Shown: positions 24,067-35,249, counted from the first letter of the stretch. The stretch: DNA of 64,000 bases from Thermotoga sp. SG1 (GCF_002865985.1 NZ_LNDD01000002.1:62001-126000); one strand, 5' to 3'. Program-made: numbers and translations. The notes: generated from the letters alone by a model not told the origin.

Positions 24067-25578
24067 ATGGATTTGGTACTCGTGGTGGACTACGGGTCAC
24101 AGTACTCTCGATTGATAACAAGAAGAATCAGAGAAAACGAGGTTTACTCCGAGGTGGTCTTTCCAGACGATCCTGTGGACCTTTCCAGGGTGGACGCGGT
24201 GATCTTCTCGGGCGGTCCAAAGAGTGTCTATGAGGAAGGCGCTCCAGGACTTCCAGAGTGGTTTCACGAGTACAGAGGACCTGTGCTTGCCATCTGCTAT
24301 GGAATGCAGCTAGTTGTGAAAGAGTTCGGTGGAGAGGTGAGGAGAGGAAGAGGAGAATATGGAAGAACCCTCGTGGAACTCTCGGAAGATCCTCTTTTTG
24401 AGGGAATCCCAAACAGAATCCATGTGTGGATGAGTCACGGTGACGAGGTGGTGAAACTCCCGGAGGGGTTCCATCCGATCGCTCTGTCTGAGACCGGGGT
24501 AATCGCTGCTGCCACAGATGGAAAGAGGTTCTGGCTTCTTCAGTTTCACCCGGAGGTTCATCACACAGAGCACGGTGATCGGATGATTTCAAATTTTCTT
24601 TTCAAAGTGTGTAAACTCCAGAAAAACTGGAAGATAGGAGACCTTGTCGAAGAGAAGATAAGACAGATAAGAGAAACCGTGGACGGCAAAAAAGCGATTC
24701 TTGCCCTGTCGGGAGGTGTTGATTCCTCCGTTGCTGCCGTTCTCACACACAGGGCAATCGGAAAGAACCTCGTGTGTGTCTTTGTGGACCATGGCCTTTT
24801 GAGGAAGAACGAAAGGGAAGAAGTTGAGAAGGTGTTCAAGGAACACTTCGATATGAACCTTGTTGTTGTGGACGCAAGAAGGCGTTTTTTGGAAAAACTC
24901 AAAGGAGTGACTGATCCGGAGAGAAAAAGAAAGATCATCGGAGAGGAGTTCATAAGGGTTTTCGAGGAGGAGGCAAAGAAACACGACGTGGAGTTCCTCG
25001 TTCAGGGAACGATCTACTCGGACGTGATAGAAAGTGCAGCATCCGGTAAGACAACGGCAAAGATAAAGAGTCATCACAACGTTGGGGGACTTCCAGAAAA
25101 GATGAACCTGAAACTCGTGGAACCGCTGAGGGACCTCTTCAAAGATGAAGTGAGAAAGGTGGGTAAATACCTTGGCATTCCAGACAGGATCATAAACAGA
25201 CATCCTTTCCCAGGTCCGGGTCTTGCTGTGAGGGTGCTGGGAGAAGTGACAGAAGAGAAACTTGAGATACTCAGAGAGGCGGATTACATATTCATAGAGA
25301 CTCTCAGAAAGCACGATTACTACGACAAAGTGTGGCAGGCGTTCGCTGTTCTTTTGCCGATAAAGAGTGTGGGAGTGAAAGGAGACGCAAGATCGTACGA
25401 GTACGTGATCGCACTTCGAGCCGTAAACAGTGTTGAGGGAATGACGGCGGATTGGTCAAGGATCCCGCATGATATACTGGATGAGGCGGCACGAAGAATC
25501 ACACGGGAAGTGAAGGGTGTAGGAAGGGTCGTCTACGACATCACTTCTAAACCACCTGCAACCATAGAGTGGGAGTGA
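24067..25578 (+). CDS. guaA: GMP synthase (glutamine-hydrolysing)
   Basis: Aminates XMP to GMP with ATP and glutamine. N-terminal class I amidotransferase with catalytic Cys78 (AICYGMQ), His161 and Glu163 (FHPEVHH); PP-loop LALSGGVDSS (212-221); C-terminal dimerisation domain ending DITSKPPATIEWE. The length, 503, is normal. ATG behind GGGAGGGG. The ogg gene follows after 4 nt. Confidence 0.97.
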   Translation: MDLVLVVDYGSQYSRLITRRIRENEVYSEVVFPDDPVDLSRVDAVIFSGGPKSVYEEGAPGLPEWFHEYRGPVLAICYGMQLVVKEFGGEVRRGRGEYGRTLVELSEDPLFEGIPNRIHVWMSHGDEVVKLPEGFHPIALSETGVIAAATDGKRFWLLQFHPEVHHTEHGDRMISNFLFKVCKLQKNWKIGDLVEEKIRQIRETVDGKKAILALSGGVDSSVAAVLTHRAIGKNLVCVFVDHGLLRKNEREEVEKVFKEHFDMNLVVVDARRRFLEKLKGVTDPERKRKIIGEEFIRVFEEEAKKHDVEFLVQGTIYSDVIESAASGKTTAKIKSHHNVGGLPEKMNLKLVEPLRDLFKDEVRKVGKYLGIPDRIINRHPFPGPGLAVRVLGEVTEEKLEILREADYIFIETLRKHDYYDKVWQAFAVLLPIKSVGVKGDARSYEYVIALRAVNSVEGMTADWSRIPHDILDEAARRITREVKGVGRVVYDITSKPPATIEWE

Positions 25579-25582
25579 GAGT

Positions 25583-26206
25583 TTGGAGGAACTTCTGAAA
25601 GAACTGGAAAAGATAAGAAAAGAAGCAAAACCTCTCGTTGAAGAAAGGTTCGAGGAGTTCAAAAAACTTGGAAGAGAAGGAACGGAAGAGGATCTGTTCT
25701 GCGAACTGTCCTTCTGTGTCCTCACAGCGAACTGGAGCGCAGAAGGTGGTATAAGAGCTCAGAAAAAAATCGGGGATGGCTTTGTTCACCTTTCTCTTGA
25801 GGAGCTCGCAGAGAAATTGAAAGAGGCGGGACACAGATATCCTCAAAAGAGAGCAGAATTCATCGTGGCAAACAGATGGTTGATAGGAAAATTGAAGGAT
25901 CTGGTGAACGGAGATCCCTTTCTCTCAAGGGAATTTCTTGTCAAGAACGCAAAAGGAATAGGTTGGAAAGAGGCGAGTCACTTTCTCAGAAACGCGGGGG
26001 TGGAAGATCTTGCCATCCTGGACAAGCATGTCTTGAGACTGATGAAAAAGCACGGTTTGATCCAAGAGATTCCAAAGGGCTGGACCAGAAACAAATATCT
26101 CTACGTTGAGAGTATTCTGAGAAGGGTGGCAGAAAGGTTTGGTGAGCCTCTTGGAAAGTTCGATCTCTACCTCTGGTATCTTGTGAAGGGAAGGGTGGAT
26201 AAATAG
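25583..26206 (+). CDS. ogg: 8-oxoguanine DNA glycosylase/AP lyase (Ogg2 type)
   Basis: Removes 8-oxoguanine and nicks the abasic site. A 207-residue HhH-GPD enzyme, compact as in archaeal Ogg2: hairpin NAKGIGWKEASHFLRN with Lys129 as Schiff-base nucleophile and Asp147 in LAILDKHVLR. TTG start 4 nt after guaA. It matches remembered T. maritima Ogg (TM1821) closely. Confidence 0.93.
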   Translation: MEELLKELEKIRKEAKPLVEERFEEFKKLGREGTEEDLFCELSFCVLTANWSAEGGIRAQKKIGDGFVHLSLEELAEKLKEAGHRYPQKRAEFIVANRWLIGKLKDLVNGDPFLSREFLVKNAKGIGWKEASHFLRNAGVEDLAILDKHVLRLMKKHGLIQEIPKGWTRNKYLYVESILRRVAERFGEPLGKFDLYLWYLVKGRVDK

Positions 26207-26217
26207 GGGGTGAAGAG

Positions 26218-27144
26218 GTGAAAAAGTACGTGTGGATAGTTGTTTTCATTGCTTTGGGAATCTACTTTCTCACCGGTGTGTATCAAGTGGGACCGTCCGA
26301 AGTTGCCCTTCTCAAGACGTTCGGTAAATTCACGTCTGTTGTTCCTTCGGGAATTCACTATCGACTTCCGTATCCATTCCAGTCACACGTGACAGTCGAT
26401 GTCACAACGGTGAGGAAGATAGAGATCGGCTTCAGAAGTGTTCAAAGAGGTGACAGGATATCTTATGAACCGATTCCAGAAGAGTCCATCATGATCACCG
26501 GTGACAACAACCTCGTGAGTGTCGAAGCGGTGGTGCAGTACAGGGTGAAAGATCCAGTGGCATTCGCCTTCAACATCACGGAAGCAGATTCGATCGTGAG
26601 GTTCACAACAGAATCTGTTCTTCGAGAAAAGGTAGCCATGCGAAGCATCGATGATGTCCTCACCACCGGAAGAGATGAGATAGGTTTTGAAACGGCTCAG
26701 ATGCTTCAGCAGATTCTCGATTCTTACAACTGCGGTGTGAAGGTGGAAAACGTTTATCTTCAAGAAGTGGTCCCTCCAGATCCAGTGGTGGATGCCTTCG
26801 ACGATGTGAACAACGCAAGACAGGACAAGGAGCGTCTCATAAATGAAGCAAGAAAGTACGCCAACGACATCGTACCGAAAGCCCAGGGACAGGCACAGGA
26901 AATTTTAAGACAGGCAGAAGCCTATGCTCAGGAGGTCTATCTGAAAGCGCTCGGAGAAGCAAAGAGGTTTGAAGAGATACTGCAGGAATACTCAAAGGCA
27001 CCGGACATCACAAAAAAGAGGATGCTTCTTGATGCCCTCCAGTCCATACTCGAAAAGACTGGAAACAAGGTTATCTTTGTGGGAAGTGGTGAGACCCTGA
27101 ATGTTCTGAATCTTTCTGATCTGTTGAAGGAGATGGGAAAATGA
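26218..27144 (+). CDS. hflK: HflK-like SPFH membrane protein
   Basis: A 308-residue protein with one N-terminal membrane helix (4-20) and an SPFH/band-7 domain (VYQVGPSEVALLKTFGKF through VYLQEVVPPDPVVDAFDDVNNARQDKERLINEARKYAN). HflK and HflC form a complex that encloses FtsH and modulates its proteolysis. GTG start. It overlaps the hflC-like gene by 4 nt. Confidence 0.88.
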   Translation: MKKYVWIVVFIALGIYFLTGVYQVGPSEVALLKTFGKFTSVVPSGIHYRLPYPFQSHVTVDVTTVRKIEIGFRSVQRGDRISYEPIPEESIMITGDNNLVSVEAVVQYRVKDPVAFAFNITEADSIVRFTTESVLREKVAMRSIDDVLTTGRDEIGFETAQMLQQILDSYNCGVKVENVYLQEVVPPDPVVDAFDDVNNARQDKERLINEARKYANDIVPKAQGQAQEILRQAEAYAQEVYLKALGEAKRFEEILQEYSKAPDITKKRMLLDALQSILEKTGNKVIFVGSGETLNVLNLSDLLKEMGK

Positions 27145-27992
27145 AGGTTTGGGTGTGGGCTCTGGTGATCATATTTGTGATAGCGGGTGCTATCCTTCTG
27201 TTTTCTTCGTTCTACGTTCTGGATCAGACTCAGCAGGCAGTTGTTTTGAGGTTTGGAAAGATCGTTTCGGTTGAGACAGAGCCAGGGCTTCACTTCAAAC
27301 AGCCGTTTGTGGACAACGTGGCGAGGTTCGACAAAAGGATCCTTCTCTACGACATCGAACCGGAAAAGATCATAGCCACCGACAAGAAAACCCTCGTTAT
27401 AGACACCTACGTTCTCTGGAGGATAAAGGATCCGGAGACGTTCATAAAATCTCTGAAAAGTGTAAAACTTGCCCTTCCCAGAATAGATGATGTCGTTTAT
27501 TCTCATGTGAGAAACATCTTCGCAAAAGTAAACTTCGATGAAATCATCTCGGAAAAAAGAGAGGACCTTCTGAAAGAGGTCACGGAACTTTCGAGAGAAG
27601 ATCTGAAAGACTTCGGGATAGAAGTGGTCGATGTGAGAGTGAAACACGCTGACCTTCCCGCAGAAAACGAAAAGGCGGTTTACGACAGGATGAAGGCTGA
27701 AAGATACAGTATAGCAGCTCAGATCAGAGCAGAGGGTGAAAAGGAGGCAAGAAAGATAAGGGCAGAAGCTGATAAAACCGCAAAGATCTTGCTTGCTGAG
27801 GCGCAGAGTAAAGCAGAACAGATAAAGGGAACAGGAGAGGCAAGTGCTGTGAAGATTTACGCGGAGGTTTTCTCAAAAGACAAAGACTTCTACGAGTTCT
27901 GGAGAACGATGGAAGTTTACAGATCTGTCGAAGGTGGAGTTCTCATCGTTGGTGATGAACTGGACGCTTTGAAATACTTGAAATCCCAATGA
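27141..27992 (+). CDS. hflC: HflC-like SPFH membrane protein
   Basis: A 283-residue partner of HflK: one N-terminal helix, then LDQTQQAVVLRFGKIVSVETEPGLHFKQPFVDNV, VDVRVKHADLPAENEKAVYDRMKAER and a long Ala/Glu/Arg helix, all typical HflC. The FtsH gene is not in the window. The convergent putative glycosyltransferase ends 2 nt away. Confidence 0.9.
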   Translation: MKVWVWALVIIFVIAGAILLFSSFYVLDQTQQAVVLRFGKIVSVETEPGLHFKQPFVDNVARFDKRILLYDIEPEKIIATDKKTLVIDTYVLWRIKDPETFIKSLKSVKLALPRIDDVVYSHVRNIFAKVNFDEIISEKREDLLKEVTELSREDLKDFGIEVVDVRVKHADLPAENEKAVYDRMKAERYSIAAQIRAEGEKEARKIRAEADKTAKILLAEAQSKAEQIKGTGEASAVKIYAEVFSKDKDFYEFWRTMEVYRSVEGGVLIVGDELDALKYLKSQ

Positions 27993-27993
27993 T

Positions 27994-28800
27994 TCATTGT
28001 TTCCTGAACAGGTTTGCAACAAAGAAAGATACCCTGAACATCCAGATGTTAAACCGGTTCAACTTGTTCTTTCCAGGGCCGTATCCGAAATTTTTCACAG
28101 GTCTTAACAACTTGAACCTTCCTGCGTTGTGGACGATGGGAATTATTTCTCCGCTCTCAAGGAAGAATTTTGAGCCTTTCACGAAGAACTTTTCTTTTGC
28201 CGTCGATGGAATGAAGTTGTACTTTGAAGGAAGTTCAACGTGAGGACTTTTGTATATCACGTAGTTTATCAAAACGGTGTCTCCACCCCAGACGTTCATG
28301 TTTTTCAAGATCATTTTCATCACTTTCGCAAGTTCGAGGAAACCTTCTCTTGGTGCCAGGATCACTCCAACGTTGAAGAATTTCTTCCCATAAAGGAATG
28401 ACTTGATCTCTTCACCATTTGCAAGATCGTCTTTTTTCACAACGAGGTCTATCGGCGGACTTATCTGTTCCACAACTGCTCGAAACGCTTCTCTGTGCTC
28501 CTTGAAAAGATGAGAGATATCGCTCTGAAAGATGACATCACCACCATCACAGAAAAGAACCTGATCGTACTCAGGGTGTCTTTCAAGAAAAAGGGCAAGG
28601 TTAAGAAACCTTGTGTTGTTTATGAGACCCTTCTCGACGGCGGGAAAGTCTATCACATCCTCTGGAAGGTCAGACAGTCCATAATTTATGACCAGAACGT
28701 CCGTTTCTGTCAGGTCTACGTTTTCTTTTAACGATCTGTACCAGTCGTTCACAAGGAAATCCCGTATCTTTTCATTGCCTGCTGTTGCTATGAGATTCAA
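27994..28800 (-). CDS. Putative glycosyltransferase (GT-A fold, DxD-like)
   Basis: A 268-residue soluble protein. LFCDGGDVIFQSDI (82-95) is a DxD-type metal/nucleotide-sugar motif, followed by FNVGVILAPREGFLEL and VHNAGRFK, as in GT8-like transferases. Acceptor and donor are unknown. Its ATG lies inside the 3' end of ribH (29-nt overlap), so it is translated from the riboflavin operon transcript, an unexpected companion for vitamin genes. Confidence 0.65.
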   Translation of the reverse strand: MNLIATAGNEKIRDFLVNDWYRSLKENVDLTETDVLVINYGLSDLPEDVIDFPAVEKGLINNTRFLNLALFLERHPEYDQVLFCDGGDVIFQSDISHLFKEHREAFRAVVEQISPPIDLVVKKDDLANGEEIKSFLYGKKFFNVGVILAPREGFLELAKVMKMILKNMNVWGGDTVLINYVIYKSPHVELPSKYNFIPSTAKEKFFVKGSKFFLESGEIIPIVHNAGRFKLLRPVKNFGYGPGKNKLNRFNIWMFRVSFFVANLFRKQ

Positions 28801-29272
28801 GAAAATCCCTCCTGAGTTTCTTTCTAAGATTTGCCATCTCTATCGCCACCATGGCTGCTTCGAAGCCCTTGTTTCCACTTTTTGCTCCCGCTCTGTTGAG
28901 TGCCTGTTCCAGAGTATCGGTGGTGAGAACACCGAACACGATCGGAACATCCGAACTCATATTGAACTGTGCCACCGCTTTGCCTATTTCGTTTGCCACC
29001 ACGTTGAAGTGGTAAGTCTCCCCTCTTATAACAGCGCCAAGAACGATTATAGCATCGTGAATGTTGAGATCCACGAGTTTCTTCAGGGTGTATATCGCTT
29101 CCATGCTTCCTGGGATTTTCACAACGGTGATATCCTCCTCCGACACGCCGTGTCTTTTGAGACCGTCCAGTGCTCCTTCCAGAAGTTTTGAGGTGACGAG
29201 ATCGTTGAAACGGGGAACGATCACGGCGATCTTCAGACCTTCTCCTTTGTAGTCTCCCTGAACGACCTTCAT
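28772..29272 (-). CDS. ribH: 6,7-dimethyl-8-ribityllumazine synthase
   Basis: Joins the ribityl pyrimidine and dihydroxybutanone phosphate to make lumazine; the family forms icosahedral or pentameric shells. The 166 residues include VPRFNDLVTSKLLEGALDGL, KIPGSMEAIYTLKKL, VLGAVIRGETYHFNVVANE and VPIVFGVLTTDTLEQALNRAG. Overlaps ribBA by 4 nt. Last enzyme gene of the operon. Confidence 0.96.
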   Translation of the reverse strand: MKVVQGDYKGEGLKIAVIVPRFNDLVTSKLLEGALDGLKRHGVSEEDITVVKIPGSMEAIYTLKKLVDLNIHDAIIVLGAVIRGETYHFNVVANEIGKAVAQFNMSSDVPIVFGVLTTDTLEQALNRAGAKSGNKGFEAAMVAIEMANLRKKLRRDFLESHSNSRQ

Positions 29273-30435
29273 GAATTCACCTCCCTGAGGATCTCTTCGA
29301 GTTTGTGTCCGAGTTTTCTCATTTTCGTAGAAAGATAGAACCTGTTGTGGGAAGTCACCCTTCCGTACAGTCTTTTTGTTTCAACAACTTCGATACCGTA
29401 TCTTTCAAGATCAACAGCCTTTCTCTGATTGTTTGTAAAAAGAAGGACTTTCCTGATGCCAAGGGCTTTCAATATCTGTGCAGCGGGAGCGTAATCCCTT
29501 TCATCTTCGGAGAACCCAAGAGCCCTGTTTGCCTCCACCGTGTCCAGTCCCGTATCCTGGAGAGAGTAGGCTGCTATCTTGTTCGAAAGACCGATCCCCC
29601 TTCCCTCCTGTCTCAAGTAGATCAGAACACCTCCGTGGTTGGAGATGTATTTGAGAAAGTTCGCAAGTTGTGAACCACAGTCACACCTCAAAGATGAAAG
29701 AACATCTCCTGTTACACACTCCGAGTGAATTCGCACCGGAACTACTTCTCCAAAGGGTTCTTTGACGACGGCAAAATGTTCTTTGCGGTCAAGATGATTC
29801 TCAAAGGAGACGATCTTAAAGACACCAAAATCCGTTGGAAGGAGGGCTTCTGCTTTCTTCGTTATGAGCTGTTTTTTTCTTATGAATTCCTGCCAGACCT
29901 CCTCCATCTCTATAACAGGGAGTGAGAATTTCTCTGCAATACGAAAAACAAAATCCAGATCATGGGAATCTCCTCGATCGTTCAGAATCTCAATTATCAC
30001 TGCATACCGGTTGTATCCTGCCAGTTGTACGACTTCTAAAGATGCCTCCGTGTGTCCTTGGCGCCGTTGAAATCCCACACCTCCGAGTACTGCGACATGA
30101 CCCGGGTATCTGAACTCGTGGAAGAACTTTCCTTCTGCTACCTTCCTGCACGTTTCTGCCCTTTCGGATGCGGAAATTCCCGTTCCATTTCCCCAGTCCA
30201 CTGGCAAGAAGTAGTTGGCCCGGTAGTTGGTGGAAAGTTTTACAAAGCCCCTTCTTAGAAGATCCTCTTCATCGGCTGCTATGCAAAAAAGCCCTTTTCC
30301 GTGAGTGACGAAGAAATTTGCAACCTCTTCTGTGATCAGTTGAGCCGGAAAGACAAAATCTGCTTCTTTTTCTCTCTTCCTGTCAACAAGAACGGCGGGT
30401 TTACCACTTTCGAAGAATTCTCTCAGACTTTCCAC
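29269..30435 (-). CDS. ribBA: Bifunctional DHBP synthase / GTP cyclohydrolase II
   Basis: The N-terminal RibB domain (about 1-195) has GNGTGISASER and HTEASLEVVQLAG (His128) and makes dihydroxybutanone phosphate. The C-terminal RibA domain (about 200-388) opens GTP; zinc cysteines are 240, 251 and 253 in HSECVTGDVLSSLRCDCGSQ, then RQEGRGIGLSNKI. The usual DDEDRENEGD loop of RibB is here VDRKREKEADF: the key Arg, both Glu and Asp remain but surrounding residues are changed, so activity is likely but worth testing. It overlaps ribE by 35 nt. Confidence 0.94.
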   Translation of the reverse strand: MESLREFFESGKPAVLVDRKREKEADFVFPAQLITEEVANFFVTHGKGLFCIAADEEDLLRRGFVKLSTNYRANYFLPVDWGNGTGISASERAETCRKVAEGKFFHEFRYPGHVAVLGGVGFQRRQGHTEASLEVVQLAGYNRYAVIIEILNDRGDSHDLDFVFRIAEKFSLPVIEMEEVWQEFIRKKQLITKKAEALLPTDFGVFKIVSFENHLDRKEHFAVVKEPFGEVVPVRIHSECVTGDVLSSLRCDCGSQLANFLKYISNHGGVLIYLRQEGRGIGLSNKIAAYSLQDTGLDTVEANRALGFSEDERDYAPAAQILKALGIRKVLLFTNNQRKAVDLERYGIEVVETKRLYGRVTSHNRFYLSTKMRKLGHKLEEILREVNS

Positions 30436-30982
30436 TCTCTACCACTCCCTTCAGATAACGTGCGATGATGTCTATTTCGTAGTTGACAGGATCTCCCGGA
30501 ATCAGAAACCGAAGATTCGTGTTGTGGAAGGTGTGTGGAATCACCTGGACGCTGAAGGTGTCCAGAGATGTTTCAACAACGGTAAGACTCACTCCGTTCA
30601 ACGCAATGGAGCCCCTGGGAACCACAGCCCACCTTTCTTCTGGCATGGAAAAGAACATGAAGACACTGCCGCCCCGCCTTTCTGAGCCAACAAACCGTAC
30701 CACACCGTCCACGTGCCCTGTGACCAGATGACCACTCACTCTGCTTCCAAAAGTCAAAGCCTTCTCTAGGTTGTAGTATCGAGACACAGAAAGGTTCGTC
30801 TTCCTTTTTGTCTCTTCTCCCACATCGAACCAGTACTCGTTCTTCGAGACTCCAGAAACGGTCAAACACACTCCGTTCACAGCTATGCTTTCTCCCAGTT
30901 CAACCTCCCACGTTCTTTTGAAAAATAATCTTCCTTCCCTGAACACACCTTCTTCTACCCTCTGGACTATTCCCGTGAACAT
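30401..30982 (-). CDS. ribE: Riboflavin synthase, alpha subunit
   Basis: Dismutates two lumazines to riboflavin. A 193-residue protein with two lumazine-binding repeats: MFTGIVQRVEEG with SIAVNGVCLTV, then GHLVTGHVDG with SIALNGVSLTVVE. The 3' end overlaps ribBA and the 5' end overlaps ribD by 16 nt, so translation is tightly coupled. Confidence 0.95.
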   Translation of the reverse strand: MFTGIVQRVEEGVFREGRLFFKRTWEVELGESIAVNGVCLTVSGVSKNEYWFDVGEETKRKTNLSVSRYYNLEKALTFGSRVSGHLVTGHVDGVVRFVGSERRGGSVFMFFSMPEERWAVVPRGSIALNGVSLTVVETSLDTFSVQVIPHTFHNTNLRFLIPGDPVNYEIDIIARYLKGVVESGKSERILRKW

Positions 30983-32013
30983 GGTCTCATCTCCAGGAAA
31001 AGTTCTGTACTGGTATGTTCTGATCGCACTATTTTGAACCTCGGTGGATCATTCACAAAGGATCTGTAACCAGAAAAAACATCCAGTCCTTCTCCGAATA
31101 CCTTCGTAGAGTAAAACGCAAAAACTACATCTGCGTATTCGAGAAACTCCCCGAGCACCTCAGAACCTCCCTCCACAAGAACAGAGTCCACACCCTTTTC
31201 GTAGAGAACCTTCAGGATACCATCTACAGAACAATCACCCGGCACTTTTTCCACGTGGGCCGGATAGTTTGCTTCTTCGTTTTCTGTGAAAACGATCACT
31301 CGAGCGTTGTTTTCAAATACTCTGTAGTTTTCTCCGCTCAGAATTCCTCGGCGATCGAGGATAACCCTTGTGGGATTCCTTCCGCCTTTCAGTCTGCAGG
31401 TCAGTCTGGGATCATCTTTCAGAACGGTTCTGGCACCGACAAGAACGGCAGAATACACGTTTCTCATCTCGTGGACTTTGTGTCTCAAGTCCTGTGTAAT
31501 CCATTTGGAGTTTCCTTCAGCGTCGGCTATCTTTCCATCGAGAGTTGAAGCGTACTTTAAAGCGATGAAAGGCCTGTTTTTTGTTACGTATGTGATGAAG
31601 AATTCGCAGAGTTTTTTCACCTCTTCTTCCAGCACTCCTTCGACCACTTCTATTCCGTGTTTTTTGAGTTTTTCTATACCACTTCCTGAAACAGGATTTG
31701 GATCTCTCATTCCGATTACTACTTTTTTTATCCCACTTTCGATGATCAAGTCTGTACACGGAGGGGTTTTTCCGTGGTGATCACAGGGTTCAAGGGTGAC
31801 CACAAGAGTGGATCCTCTCAGGTCTTCTCCTTTCCTTTTTGCGTTTTCTATCGCCACCCGTTCAGCGTGTGGCCCACCGAAATAGGGATGAAACCCTTCC
31901 GATATGATCCTTCCCTCTTTCACAACGATGGCACCGACGGGGGGATTGGGGTTCACTCTTCCAAGTCCTTTCTTTGCAAGTTCTATTGCTCTCTTCATGA
32001 ACCTTTCGTACAC
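30967..32013 (-). CDS. ribD: Riboflavin deaminase/reductase
   Basis: N-terminal cytidine-deaminase-like domain with His49-Ala-Glu51 and zinc cysteines 77 and 86 (LEPCDHHGKTPPC); C-terminal reductase domain (about 150-348) with KYASTLDGKIA and VEGGSEVLG. Carries out steps two and three of riboflavin synthesis. GTG start behind GGGGTG, directly after the riboswitch. First gene of ribD-ribE-ribBA-ribH. Confidence 0.95.
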   Translation of the reverse strand: MYERFMKRAIELAKKGLGRVNPNPPVGAIVVKEGRIISEGFHPYFGGPHAERVAIENAKRKGEDLRGSTLVVTLEPCDHHGKTPPCTDLIIESGIKKVVIGMRDPNPVSGSGIEKLKKHGIEVVEGVLEEEVKKLCEFFITYVTKNRPFIALKYASTLDGKIADAEGNSKWITQDLRHKVHEMRNVYSAVLVGARTVLKDDPRLTCRLKGGRNPTRVILDRRGILSGENYRVFENNARVIVFTENEEANYPAHVEKVPGDCSVDGILKVLYEKGVDSVLVEGGSEVLGEFLEYADVVFAFYSTKVFGEGLDVFSGYRSFVNDPPRFKIVRSEHTSTELFLEMRPCSRE

Positions 32014-32033
32014 GTTTTCACCCCTTTTTTAAA

Positions 32034-32059
32034 GAGAAAAGGGACCCTCTCGGGTCCCT
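32034..32059 (-). terminator. Riboswitch-controlled terminator before ribD
   Basis: GGGACCC and GGGTCCC arms with a GAGA loop, then TTTTCTCTTT on the minus strand. It lies between the FMN aptamer and ribD and is the likely expression platform. Confidence 0.75.
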
Positions 32060-32074
32060 GATGGTCTACACTCT

Positions 32075-32193
32075 TCGCTCTCTCCCATCCGGACTTTCAC
32101 CGTCGGCCCCGGAATTCCACCGGGTCAACCCCCAGAAAGGGGGCTCGCGGGCTTTCACCGCCGGTCGGGAATTCCACCCTGCCCCGAGAGCGA
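32075..32193 (-). ncRNA. FMN riboswitch (RFN element)
   Basis: The conserved RFN blocks are present on the minus strand: GGGGCAGGGTGGAATTCCC, ACCGGCGGTGAAAGCCCGCGA, the GGTGGAATTCCGGGGCCGAC segment and GGTGAAAGTCCGGATGGGAG. The closing helix pairs GAGAGCGA (32193-32186) with TCGCTCTC (32082-32075). FMN binding is expected to switch off the rib operon. A TACAAT -10 box is at 32224-32219 upstream. Confidence 0.96.
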
Positions 32194-32251
32194 TCTTCGA
32201 AACTATTCAGTTTCTTTCATTGTATCGGTTTCTCTTTTCTGGAAGATGAAT

Positions 32252-33721
<1,470 letters not shown>

Positions 33722-33776
33722 CTAATTACACTATACAACTTGTACAGGATTTTTTAGAAAATTTATGTACTTCGTC

Positions 33777-33808
33777 AAGAAAAAACAAAAGCCGGCTTTT
33801 GCCGGCTG
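33777..33808 (-). terminator. Terminator of the mal operon
   Basis: AGCCGGC-AAAA-GCCGGCT followed by TTTGTTTTTTC on the minus strand, between the cyclomaltodextrinase gene and aglA. Confidence 0.9.
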
Positions 33809-33827
33809 TTAAGGACCAGAATTTTTT

Positions 33828-35249
33828 TCACACTCTCTTGTACAATCTGTACCTTCCAACTCTGAGGTCGATCGGCTTTAAGATCCTGAACGATCTTCTT
33901 CCAAGGGGCACCTTCACGACTCCTCCATCCACATGGAACTTCTCACCGGTGAAGATGTCGAAAAGAGGAGTTGCGTTCATGATCTTTCCATCCGGAAGGG
34001 AGAGAACAACGTTTTTTTCCTCTTCAGGGTTTACCACAACGATCGTGTTTTGAAGAGGGTGTGGTGCTTTTCTCATGAAAGCAAGGGGTTTTTCTTTCAA
34101 AAGTATGAACTCGCCAAATCTCAAGCCAGGATCGGTTCTCCTGAACCTGATCATCTTCTTGTAGAACTCAAACAACTCCATATCCCACTTTTCCCTGTTC
34201 CATTCCATGGTGGCTCGACACTCCGGATCTTCTCCTCCTGTGAGACCTATCTCTGTTCCGTAATAGACGAGCGGAACACCCGGGTATGTGAACTGAAGCA
34301 CTATAGCGAGTTTTCTGAGATCTTTGTCTGGGACCGTCGTTGCAAGCCTTGGAGTATCGTGGCTGTCTAGCATGTTCCAACACCCGAAGATGTTCTTTGT
34401 TTCTCTGTAGGCCCTTTCGAGTTCTGTCCCTATGGAATCTGTTTCTCCGTTCACATAGCTCAAAACAAGGCTTCTGAAATTGTAGTTCATCAATCCATCG
34501 ACCATTTCCCATCCTGCAGGGTAAGTCCATATCTCACTGACAAGGTACTTTTCCGAAGAGAACTCCTTTACTTTCATGTTGATCCATAGGTTGACCAGGG
34601 GTCCAAGGTCGTGACCACAGTCAAGCCTCCAGCCGTCCACACCCATTTCCAGGTAGTGTTGAACGACCTTCAGTATGTACTCTTTCACCTCTTCAACTTC
34701 CACGTTCAGTTCGGGCAAACTTCCCACGTTGAACCACGATCTGTGCTTGTCTCTGTAAAGAAAGAAACGGTTCACGTATTCAGGATCTTTCTTCCTTGCC
34801 TTTTTGAACCAGGGATGCTGACTTCCAACGTGGTTGAACACACCATCCAGAATGAGTTTGATGTTCCTGCTGTGAAGAACTTTCAGAAGGTGTACAAAGG
34901 CTCGTTTTCCTCCGAACTGTGGATCGATCTTGAAATAATCTATCGTATCGTATTTGTGGTTCGTGTCGGAAAGAAAGATGGGAGTGAGGTAAATTGCGTT
35001 AACTCCGAGTTCTTCTAAGTAATCGATCTTCTCTGCTATTCCCCACAGATCTCCTCCGTAGAAGATCTTCACGTGCTGAGCGTTGGGAAGTTTTCGAGGG
35101 GGAACTCCCCATCTTTCGATGGTTCCCCCTCGTTTCAGATAAAGATCTTTTTTGTCTTCGACGGTCCTTCCTTTGCCGATGAAAAACCTGTCCGGGAATA
35201 TCTGGTACACAATACTGTCATATACCCAGCTCGGTATGGGGTACATCAT
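33828..35249 (-). CDS. Cyclomaltodextrinase/neopullulanase-type GH13
   Basis: A 473-residue cytoplasmic GH13_20-like enzyme acting on cyclodextrins and maltodextrins. YQIFPDRF at the N-terminus, [20 protein letters not shown] (nucleophile Asp), [11 protein letters not shown] (acid Glu), [10 protein letters not shown]. The [11 protein letters not shown] start equals remembered TM1835; the frame back to 35360 would overlap malG by 115 nt and has no ribosome site. Its start overlaps the malG stop. No N-terminal domain typical of dimeric cyclomaltodextrinases is evident. No signal peptide. Confidence 0.92.
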   Translation of the reverse strand: MMYPIPSWVYDSIVYQIFPDRFFIGKGRTVEDKKDLYLKRGGTIERWGVPPRKLPNAQHVKIFYGGDLWGIAEKIDYLEELGVNAIYLTPIFLSDTNHKYDTIDYFKIDPQFGGKRAFVHLLKVLHSRNIKLILDGVFNHVGSQHPWFKKARKKDPEYVNRFFLYRDKHRSWFNVGSLPELNVEVEEVKEYILKVVQHYLEMGVDGWRLDCGHDLGPLVNLWINMKVKEFSSEKYLVSEIWTYPAGWEMVDGLMNYNFRSLVLSYVNGETDSIGTELERAYRETKNIFGCWNMLDSHDTPRLATTVPDKDLRKLAIVLQFTYPGVPLVYYGTEIGLTGGEDPECRATMEWNREKWDMELFEFYKKMIRFRRTDPGLRFGEFILLKEKPLAFMRKAPHPLQNTIVVVNPEEEKNVVLSLPDGKIMNATPLFDIFTGEKFHVDGGVVKVPLGRRSFRILKPIDLRVGRYRLYKRV

